Shown in pieces: positions 8,024-13,642 of a DNA stretch of 15,064 nt (its first letter is position 1; the number at the start of each line of letters is the position of its first letter). The stretch is from positions 1 to 15,064 of the forward strand of contig JABMOJ010000347.1 in assembly GCA_013204195.1 (NCBI GenBank). Direction: 5' to 3'. A program made the position numbers and the translations under genes. The notes beneath the pieces are model-generated. The model saw only the letters and a program-made list of their open reading frames with translations, was not told the DNA's origin and made no database searches. Source of the DNA: SAR86 cluster bacterium. GTDB taxonomy: Bacteria > Pseudomonadota > Gammaproteobacteria > Pseudomonadales > Azotimanducaceae.

Positions 8024-8105
8024 CGTTACCAGCCTGGATCAGGCCCTTAAGCATAGCGTTTTTACAAGGTTTATATAGCCCCATCGTCAGCAATAGCTGG
8101 TAACG
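8024..8105. repeat. 10-bp inverted repeat in the divergent GST/DLH spacer
   Basis: CGTTACCAGC (8024-8033) and GCTGGTAACG (8096-8105) are exact reverse complements, 62 bases apart. The left arm lies 12-21 bases upstream of the GST-like ATG and the right arm lies 84 bases before the hydrolase GTG. They could be two operator half-sites or the two sides of a leader-RNA stem. Confidence 0.55.
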
Positions 8106-8177
8106 GCAGGCCAATGCGCTAGCATGGTCACTTTCAGCCACCAGCATCAACCATTAGCATCAGCCACCAATATCATT

Positions 8178-8183
8178 GAGAGG
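8178..8183 (+). promoter_or_regulatory. Ribosome binding site for the GTG-started hydrolase
   Basis: GAGAGG lies five bases before GTG 8189, the only start that gives the family N-terminus. Confidence 0.65.
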
Positions 8184-8188
8184 CCAGC

Positions 8189-8926
8189 GTGATAGAGCAG
8201 CATATCGATATCCAGACCCAAGACGGCGCGATGAATACCTTCATTACCCACCCCGAAGAAGGCGGCCCCTTTCCCGTCGTGATGTTCTATATGGATGCAC
8301 CGGGCAAGCGTGAGGAATTGCACGATATGGCCCGCCGAATCGCCACCGTCGGCTACTACGTAATATTGCCCAACCTTTATTACCGCAAGACCCGGGAATT
8401 TGTCTTTGAGCGGAACGATGCGGGCATGAAGAGCATGATGGAGGTGGCAAGCCACTTGCGGATCAAGCTCATAATGGAAGACACCCAGACGCTGCTCGAT
8501 TTCCTTGAGACCGACCCCCACGCTAACGTCACCAAAATTGGCGCAGTGGGTTATTGTATGAGCGGTCCCTTCGTCTTCGCCGCGGCATCCCAGTTCGCCG
8601 ATCGCATTCAATGCGCAGCCTCTATTTATGGCGCCAACCTCATGACGAAGCGCGATGACTCGCCCCATCTGAGCGCGAACAAGATCAAAGGCGAGATGTA
8701 TTTCGCCTGCGCCGAGATCGATCACTACGCACCTAAAGAAACCATTGACGCACTGGATGCTCACCTGAAAACCTGCAATATCAATTATCGTATCGAGTGG
8801 TATCCTGGCGCCGAGCATGGTTTTGCTTTTCCCGATCGCGGCGAGATTTATCACAAGCCCAGCGCCGAACGGCACTGGTCACGGCTGTTCGACCTGTTTC
8901 AACGTAATCTCCGCGACGGCGACTGA
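8189..8926 (+). CDS. Dienelactone hydrolase family protein
   Basis: Alpha/beta-hydrolase of the dienelactone hydrolase type, cytoplasmic (no signal peptide), 245 residues. The Cys-Asp-His triad is visible: C123 in GAVGYCMSG (the nucleophile elbow, usually GYCMGG), D178 in CAEIDHYAP and H210 in PGAEHGFAF. The early segment GPFPVVMFYMDAPGKREEL holds the oxyanion-side strand. Classical members open dienelactones from chlorocatechol breakdown, but most family members outside such operons act on unknown esters or lactones, and no catechol genes are present here. The start is GTG 8189 with a GAGAGG site five bases upstream. It is first in a (+) run with yaeQ (61-base gap) and the TRIC-type gene. 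Confidence 0.9.
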   Translation: MIEQHIDIQTQDGAMNTFITHPEEGGPFPVVMFYMDAPGKREELHDMARRIATVGYYVILPNLYYRKTREFVFERNDAGMKSMMEVASHLRIKLIMEDTQTLLDFLETDPHANVTKIGAVGYCMSGPFVFAAASQFADRIQCAASIYGANLMTKRDDSPHLSANKIKGEMYFACAEIDHYAPKETIDALDAHLKTCNINYRIEWYPGAEHGFAFPDRGEIYHKPSAERHWSRLFDLFQRNLRDGD

Positions 8927-8987
8927 ACCCAAGCCTGCCGAAAACCACTGTAATCACACGATCCGCTACCGCGAGCAGCAGCACCTT

Positions 8988-9521
8988 ATGGCCACTAAGC
9001 CAACTATCTATAAGCTCGGCGTCACCATCTCCGACATGAATCGTAACTATTATCAGACCCATCAACTCACGATCGCTCTGCATCCATCGGAAACTCACGC
9101 TCGTATGATGGCGCGGATCATGGCCTTTTGCCTGAACGCTGAAGAGCACCTGATATTCAGTCGCGGCTTATCCGACAATGACGAGCCAGATATCTGGTCG
9201 CACAGCCTTGACGGCCAAACCGAGCTCTGGATTGATGTGGGCGAACCTTCAGTGGACCGAGTGAAGAAGTCTACTCGGCTCGCCAAGTCGGTGCAGGTCT
9301 ATAGCTTCAACTCTAAGTCCGATGTCTGGTGGCAAAAATCGGCCAACGAATTCAGTCAGCTGAAGGCCACTTACTACCGATTTTCCTGGCCACAGATTCA
9401 AGCCCTGACGACCTTGATCGAACGTACCATGACGCTGTCGGTAACCATCTCTGAGGAATCAGCCTTTATCGCCGGTGATGCCGGTGAATTTGAACTCAGC
9501 TGGACAACATTGAATCCTTAG
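8988..9521 (+). CDS. yaeQ: YaeQ family protein
   Basis: A 177-residue protein with the complete YaeQ signature: TIYKLGVTISDMNRNYYQTH (6-25), HPSETHARMMARIMAF (32-47), LSDNDEPDIW (61-70), ELWIDVGEPSVDRVKKSTR (79-97) and the C-terminal SVTISEESAFIAG. The fold is a compact PD-(D/E)XK nuclease-like variant, with D68, D83 and K93/K94 in the right area, but no enzymatic role is established; E. coli YaeQ was once proposed as a haemolysin-transcription factor. The frame is open from 8817, overlapping the hydrolase gene, but ATG 8988 is chosen because it yields the family N-terminus. The ribosome site is weak, so coupling to the upstream gene is possible. The gap to the next gene is 45 bases. Confidence 0.93.
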   Translation: MATKPTIYKLGVTISDMNRNYYQTHQLTIALHPSETHARMMARIMAFCLNAEEHLIFSRGLSDNDEPDIWSHSLDGQTELWIDVGEPSVDRVKKSTRLAKSVQVYSFNSKSDVWWQKSANEFSQLKATYYRFSWPQIQALTTLIERTMTLSVTISEESAFIAGDAGEFELSWTTLNP

Positions 9522-9566
9522 CAAGTCTGGCACGCGCTGAGCCAACAGCACAAACAGGAAACGTCA

Positions 9567-10190
9567 ATGATTGAAATCACCGCAGAAGTGTTACGCATAC
9601 TCAACTATGCCGGCGTTTTTGTCTTCGCCCTTAGCGGCGGTGCCGTCGCTATCCGACACAACATGGATCTGTTTGGTGTGATGGTTATCGGCCTCATCAC
9701 CGCGGTCGGCGGCGGCACACTGCGAGACATACTGTTGAATCTGCCGGTCTTCTGGCTCGCTGACAGCACCAGCCTGATACCTGCCGCACTCGGTAGTTTG
9801 TGTGCTTTTGCGCTCGGCGCGCCCCTGCCCGTCAAGCGGGTCATGCTCTGGGCCGACGCCCTAGGACTGGCGGTATTTGCCGTGCTCGGCACTGTTAGCG
9901 CCCTCAAGATCGGCAGCAGTCCTGTGATCGCCATTGTGATGGGCACGATTACCGCCACTGCTGGCGGCCTACTTCGCGACATCGTCTGCAATGAACCGCC
10001 GATTTTGCTTAAAGATGAGATATACGCCACCGCCGCATTACTGGGAGCGATCGTCTATGTGGGTTGTCTGCAAGTGCCAGTTTTGCAGGAACTAGCAGAA
10101 GTGCTGGGCGTACTCGCCGCATTCAGCACGCGCCTGCTGGCTATCCAATGGCACATCACCTTGCCCAGAGCTCGACAAAGCCTCGATTAA
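9567..10190 (+). CDS. TRIC/UPF0126 family membrane protein (YicG-like)
   Basis: Inner-membrane protein of 207 residues with about seven hydrophobic segments and the internal two-fold repeat of the family. The first half carries FALSGGAVAIR and AVGGGTLRD (46-54); the second half has DALGLAVFAVLG (97-108) and ATAGGLLRDIV (130-140). The GGG(T/L)LRD loops line the pore in prokaryotic TRIC-type channels, which are K+-permeable in the few cases studied; other members of the UPF0126 group have been linked to glycine transport, so the cargo here is uncertain. ATG 9567 has AGGAA six bases upstream. It is last in the hydrolase-yaeQ-TRIC run, and a terminator follows within 60 bases. Confidence 0.92.
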   Translation: MIEITAEVLRILNYAGVFVFALSGGAVAIRHNMDLFGVMVIGLITAVGGGTLRDILLNLPVFWLADSTSLIPAALGSLCAFALGAPLPVKRVMLWADALGLAVFAVLGTVSALKIGSSPVIAIVMGTITATAGGLLRDIVCNEPPILLKDEIYATAALLGAIVYVGCLQVPVLQELAEVLGVLAAFSTRLLAIQWHITLPRARQSLD

Positions 10191-10241
10191 TTGTCGCCTA
10201 GATGCCTGGGTCGACGAACGCGACCAACTCAAATGCCAGGC

Positions 10242-10282
10242 AAAAAAACGGGCAAGACCTAAAAGCGTCTTACCCGTTTTTT
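10242..10282. terminator. Bidirectional intrinsic terminator between the TRIC-type gene and the thiolase
   Basis: Arms CGGGCAAGAC (10249-10258) and GTCTTACCCG (10267-10276) are flanked by seven A and six T. Read as minus-strand RNA the one imperfect position becomes a G-U pair, whereas plus-strand RNA has a C-A mismatch, so it should act better on the (-) thiolase transcript while still closing the (+) run. Confidence 0.87.
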
Positions 10283-10284
10283 AT

Positions 10285-10312
10285 TGATCAATAGCTTGCT
10301 GATCAATAGCTT
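10285..10312. repeat. Pair of 13-bp direct repeats
   Basis: TGATCAATAGCTT occurs at 10285-10297 and 10300-10312, two bases apart. It lies between the thiolase stop and its terminator, so it is transcribed in the 3' untranslated part of that mRNA. No known function is recognised. Confidence 0.75.
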
Positions 10313-10354
10313 ACCAAGCAATAAAATGCCAGCGCACCAAAAGCGCGCAGCGTT

Positions 10355-11590
10355 CTAGATACGTTCGATAATAATGGCTGGCGCCATACCACCGGCCGCA
10401 CACATGGTAATCAAACCAAACTGCTGACCACGACGTTCTAGCTCATCAAGCACGGTACCAATCAGCATTGAGCCAGTAGCACCAATCGGATGACCCAGCG
10501 CCATCGCGCCACCATTGACGTTGACCTTGTCACGATCGAGGTTCAAGTCACGAATAAATTTCTCAGCAACCACGGCAAACGCTTCGTTGATCTCAAACAA
10601 ATCGATATCGTCAACCGTCATACCCGCCTTAGCCAGAACCTTACGCGCAGCCGGTACGGGCGCATTCAGCATCAGCGTTGGCGAGTCTCCCATATTACAC
10701 ATGGCAACGATTCGCGCTCGAGGCTTCATACCATGAGCTTTTGCATAATCAGGCGATGCCAACAGAACCGCACCGGCGCCATCAACCACGCCAGACGAGT
10801 TACCCGCATGGTGGAAGTGCTTGATATCCAGCCCTGGATACTTTTGCAGTACCAGGCTGCGGAATGTCGTGCCCGACTCGTCCAATGGAATATCCGCGAG
10901 TTTCGCGAACGAGGGGTCCAGGTTACCGAGACCTTCAAGGGTTGTTTGCGGACGGGGAAACTCTTCATGATCCAGAGCAACGGAGCCATCGGCGTTATAA
11001 ACAGTGATCAGCGACTTGTCGAAATAACCATTTTTGATGGCGTGATCGGCACGCTGTTGGGAGACTACCGCCAACGCATCCAAGGCTTCGCGATCAATGC
11101 CTTCAAGGGTCGCAATCGTATCAGCACACAAGCCCTGATGGGGCTGGGGATGCACCGAACGCAGGCGAAAATTATCATTGTCGAGGAAGGGTGAACCACC
11201 GCCACCACCGCCACCATAAGAGGACATCATCTCTGCACCACCACCGATACACAGGTCTTCCATGCCAGACATGATATTCGCCGCAGCGATATTCACCGAG
11301 GTGATACCCGAACCACAAAAGCGGTCTAGGGTGACGCCACTGGCGCGAACATCATAGCCTGCATCCAACGCAGCCATACGCGCCAGGTCACCACTTTGCT
11401 GGCCACGCTGAGAACTGGTACCAAAGATAATGTCGTCGACTTCAGCGGTGTCGAACCCGACCCGCTCCTGCAAGGCTTTTAAGACCGCGGCCCCTAAATG
11501 CTGCGGGTGTTGATCGGCTAAGGCGCCCTTGCCTTTTTTGCCGATTCCACGGGGGGTTCGGCAGGCGTCAATAATCCAAGCTTCTGGCAT
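10355..11590 (-). CDS. Thiolase (acetyl-CoA acetyltransferase / acyltransferase)
   Basis: Homologue of degradative or biosynthetic thiolases, which cleave 3-ketoacyl-CoA to acetyl-CoA and a shortened acyl-CoA, or condense two acetyl-CoA. The 411 residues carry every catalytic element: nucleophile C92 in RFCGSG, NEAFA (335-339), H367 in GHPIG and C397 in CAAGGMA, with HAGNSSGVVDGA (261-272) as the conserved substrate loop. The covering loop holds a run of seven glycines (126-132), not part of the general thiolase pattern. The lysine-rich stretch near residue 20 (GKKGKGALAD) and HPQPHQG (147-153) resemble a sub-branch common in sphingomonads and marine gammaproteobacteria. ATG 11590 has GGAG seven bases upstream. 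A candidate promoter lies in the 173-base gap to the kinase gene, so it can be expressed separately. Chain-length preference cannot be read from sequence. Confidence 0.95.
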   Translation of the reverse strand: MPEAWIIDACRTPRGIGKKGKGALADQHPQHLGAAVLKALQERVGFDTAEVDDIIFGTSSQRGQQSGDLARMAALDAGYDVRASGVTLDRFCGSGITSVNIAAANIMSGMEDLCIGGGAEMMSSYGGGGGGGSPFLDNDNFRLRSVHPQPHQGLCADTIATLEGIDREALDALAVVSQQRADHAIKNGYFDKSLITVYNADGSVALDHEEFPRPQTTLEGLGNLDPSFAKLADIPLDESGTTFRSLVLQKYPGLDIKHFHHAGNSSGVVDGAGAVLLASPDYAKAHGMKPRARIVAMCNMGDSPTLMLNAPVPAARKVLAKAGMTVDDIDLFEINEAFAVVAEKFIRDLNLDRDKVNVNGGAMALGHPIGATGSMLIGTVLDELERRGQQFGLITMCAAGGMAPAIIIERI

Positions 11591-11691
11591 GGTGATACTC
11601 CTATTTAGAAATCTTTCGGAAAACTCGCCGCAATGGCACGGCCGATAACAAGGCTTATTCCCGAGCTATTTAGTTCTCTAGCGAACCTCGC

Positions 11692-11720
11692 ATATTAGAG
11701 TGATTGTGGTAACGCGGCAA
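11692..11720 (-). promoter_or_regulatory. Candidate sigma-70 promoter of the thiolase gene
   Basis: On the minus strand TTGCCG (11715-11720), a 17-bp spacer and TAATAT (11692-11697) each match four of six consensus positions with ideal spacing. Transcription would begin near 11685, giving a leader of about 95 nt. Confidence 0.4.
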
Positions 11721-11763
11721 GTTTCGTGGTCAGCCCGTGAGTTTCAAGGTTTGCCCATGCGTG

Positions 11764-12900
11764 TTATTCGCGTTCAGGCGCCGCCAGCAACCGCTCGGCC
11801 TGATTATCAATGACCATTTGCAACAGACCAATCACCATTTGCCGAGCATCAGCCACGCCTTGCTCTTCGCTCAAATCCAGCGCCAGTTGCATGGGAATTA
11901 AAAATGTATTGAACAGGCAACCGAAGGCATAGTCCTGCATCAAAGCAGCATAATTATAGTCACTGACACCGGCCTGCAACACTTGCGTGTGATAACGATT
12001 CAACAAGGGTGCCTCGACCTGGCGACGCAGCTCAACGGGTAGTAGGCCGAACAAATAAGCGATGTCATGAACTCCGCAGCCGAGATGACAACCATCCCAA
12101 TCAAAAAAAACCACCGGGTCCAAGGGGGTCGCCGCATCAAAGAATATATTCTGGCAATGCATATCCATATGACACAAGGTTAAATTCATCGTTGGCCACT
12201 GTTCCGTCATGCGCGCTGCAGCGGTAGCTGCAAGTTTTTGACACAAATGAATCCATTCCGGGGACATCGAAGCCGCTATCGACGAGTCGAGCCAGGCGGC
12301 CCAATTGGCGGGCATTTCATCAGCCCATTGCCGCCAAACAGGATGTGAGGGGCCCATCACTGCCTCGCTGGCATCAAGCGCAACAGATCTTCCCCACCAG
12401 TGAGCATGGAGCCGCGCCGCGGCATCAACGATATGTTCAAGCTGGGCAAGATCTGGCGGATTGGAGAAAGAGAAGGCCTGCATGGCTGAGCAGTCCTCCA
12501 ACAATAATACCGCATCACCCGTCCCGTCATCCCAAAGTGCCGCGTAGGCCTTGGGCAAACGGACTGGCGTCGAGGCCGCGAACTCATGATAAAAACACGC
12601 TTCTCTGCAAAAGGTTCGCCGGCGACGGGCCATCTCGGCAGTCGCGGGGTAATCCGGCATGACTTTAATCAATAGCCTCTCAGGTAAATGACGCGTTGCG
12701 CTTGCTGGCCGCCATTGCAGATCAATGAAGCCTATATCACTACCGTAGCCCCGCTTCACCGCCGGCGCTGTGACCGTGAACGCCAACAGATCACTCTCTG
12801 GCGCCGCCAATACAGTCGCCAACCAGGGCTTGCTGACAGCCTTCAAGGTTAGGGGAAAGCTGGGAATGGGATGATCGGCTGCAGACATGGTGCTGACCAT
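11764..12900 (-). CDS. Aminoglycoside-phosphotransferase-like / EcKinase-like small-molecule kinase
   Basis: Protein-kinase-fold phosphotransferase of 378 residues. Visible elements in order: the ATP lysine K79 in ERLLIKV, helix Glu E100 in CREACFYHEFA, hinge VLLLED (131-136), ARLHAHWW (162-169), the catalytic loop CHMDMHCQN (243-251, with D246 and N251) and the metal-binding D267 in FFDWDG, then GVHDIAYLF. HMDMHxxN replaces the usual HGDxHxxN. The family phosphorylates hydroxyl groups of small molecules; despite its name, most chromosomal members have nothing to do with antibiotic resistance. Relatives act with ACAD10/11-type dehydrogenases, and LvaA phosphorylates 4-hydroxyacyl-CoA. ATG 12900 is taken as the start, but ATG 12888 is equally plausible since neither has a ribosome site. 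The 13-bp repeat array lies just upstream. Confidence 0.85.
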   Translation of the reverse strand: MVSTMSAADHPIPSFPLTLKAVSKPWLATVLAAPESDLLAFTVTAPAVKRGYGSDIGFIDLQWRPASATRHLPERLLIKVMPDYPATAEMARRRRTFCREACFYHEFAASTPVRLPKAYAALWDDGTGDAVLLLEDCSAMQAFSFSNPPDLAQLEHIVDAAARLHAHWWGRSVALDASEAVMGPSHPVWRQWADEMPANWAAWLDSSIAASMSPEWIHLCQKLAATAAARMTEQWPTMNLTLCHMDMHCQNIFFDAATPLDPVVFFDWDGCHLGCGVHDIAYLFGLLPVELRRQVEAPLLNRYHTQVLQAGVSDYNYAALMQDYAFGCLFNTFLIPMQLALDLSEEQGVADARQMVIGLLQMVIDNQAERLLAAPERE

Positions 12901-12911
12901 ACGCTGTTGTG

Positions 12912-13002
12912 TCGCAACTGTCAGCTCAGACTGTCAGTTCTAACAGTCGGCTCAAACTGTCTTCTCAAACTGTCTTCTCAAACTGCCTTCTCAAACTATC
13001 TG
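12912..13002. repeat. Seven tandem 13-bp repeats upstream of the kinase gene
   Basis: Unbroken 13-bp register: TCGCAACTGTCAG, CTCAGACTGTCAG, TTCTAACAGTCGG, CTCAAACTGTCTT (twice, identical), CTCAAACTGCCTT and CTCAAACTATCTG. The most conserved part is AACTGTC in the middle. The array ends 12 bases before the kinase ATG on the strand that is transcribed. Units 2-3 contain the inverted repeat GACTGT-N8-ACAGTC (12929-12948). There are no spacers, so this is not CRISPR. It may be an operator array, a leader-RNA element or simple slippage expansion. Confidence 0.88.
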
Positions 13003-13075
13003 CTACCGAGCGTCGATTTATCGGTCTCCACCCGGCAACAGACCTTTACGCTTGCCATAAAGATACTACGCCCCC

Positions 13076-13396
13076 TTAAGACGCATGAACGTTATCCACT
13101 AACTCACTGTGGATCGATGCGACTGCTGAGTCGATTGAAGCCGCAAGGCAGGCTTTTTCATTATTGATTACTTGAATGGGTTTGAGACCATGAGTGATAC
13201 CACAGACCTGACGAGCCGCTTTTTCAATGCGCCGGTACAATACCTTGGCACCGGCTTGACTATTGATGTTCAGATCAGAAAAACCAACCGCAACCCTTTC
13301 ATGCTCCTGATTTTGCATCACCACTTCCCCCGCCATAGCGGTGCCGCAGAAGGCTGTTGCAACAATTATTGCGATAAACTTTTGTCGATTATTCAT
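13076..13396 (-). CDS. UrcA family exported protein
   Basis: A 106-residue exported protein. It begins MNNRQKFIAIIVATAFCGTAMAG, a Sec signal peptide with a cleavage site after AMA. The mature part has the UrcA pattern: VAVGFSDLNINSQAGAKVLY (35-54), RRIEKAARQVCG (55-66) and KACLAASIDSAVASIHSELV (81-100), with two cysteines (C65, C83) probably joined by a disulphide. The family is common in sphingomonads, Caulobacter-like bacteria and marine gammaproteobacteria; its function is unknown, and the name comes from a gene linked to a TonB-receptor/two-component locus. ATG 13396 has GGAG seven bases upstream. It stands alone, with 226 bases to hrpB and 175 to the kinase. Confidence 0.88.
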   Translation of the reverse strand: MNNRQKFIAIIVATAFCGTAMAGEVVMQNQEHERVAVGFSDLNINSQAGAKVLYRRIEKAARQVCGITHGLKPIQVINNEKACLAASIDSAVASIHSELVDNVHAS

Positions 13397-13585
13397 AATA
13401 TTACTCCGATGCTGTATTTAAGTAGGTTGTTACCCGAAGGCACATGTAGAACCTTACCAACAACCCCACTCTGTTCAACTTCACTGCGATAAGCCGAACT
13501 ACATACGCGACAAAATAACGCACCCTAAACTACTTGTTAGATCTCTATAGACAGAACGAAAGAATATGGGGATCAATGGAAAATT

Positions 13586-13642
13586 CGCGATACACAGATA
13601 GCGCCTACTAATTGCCACCCAACTACTTTTTAGTGTATCGCG
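13586..13642 (-). terminator. Inverted repeat around the hrpB stop, possible weak terminator
   Basis: CGCGATACAC (13586-13595) and GTGTATCGCG (13633-13642) are exact reverse complements 37 bases apart, spanning the hrpB stop codon (13623-13625). In hrpB RNA the stem would be followed by AATTTTCC, a short T tract. The long loop makes it an imperfect terminator. Confidence 0.4.

Noticed and set aside
8147..8875. 242-codon minus-strand open frame opposite the dienelactone hydrolase
   Set aside because: The plus-strand frame has the full Cys-Asp-His triad and a ribosome site; the opposite frame is a by-product of codon bias.
8189..8926. Chlorocatechol degradation gene
   Set aside because: The triad fits the dienelactone hydrolase fold, but no catechol dioxygenase, cycloisomerase or LysR regulator is nearby.
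10490..11194. Plus-strand open frame within the thiolase gene
   Set aside because: The thiolase carries all its catalytic residues in the other direction; the plus-strand translation is arbitrary.
11764..12900. Antibiotic-resistance aminoglycoside phosphotransferase
   Set aside because: Only the general kinase fold is shared; the catalytic loop is HMDMH and the context is acyl-CoA metabolism with no mobile element.
12912..13002. CRISPR array
   Set aside because: Units are 13 bp and directly adjacent, without unique spacers, and no cas gene is present.
13015..13075. Terminator after the UrcA gene
   Set aside because: Only a 5-bp GGTCT/AGACC pairing with a long loop and no T run was found.
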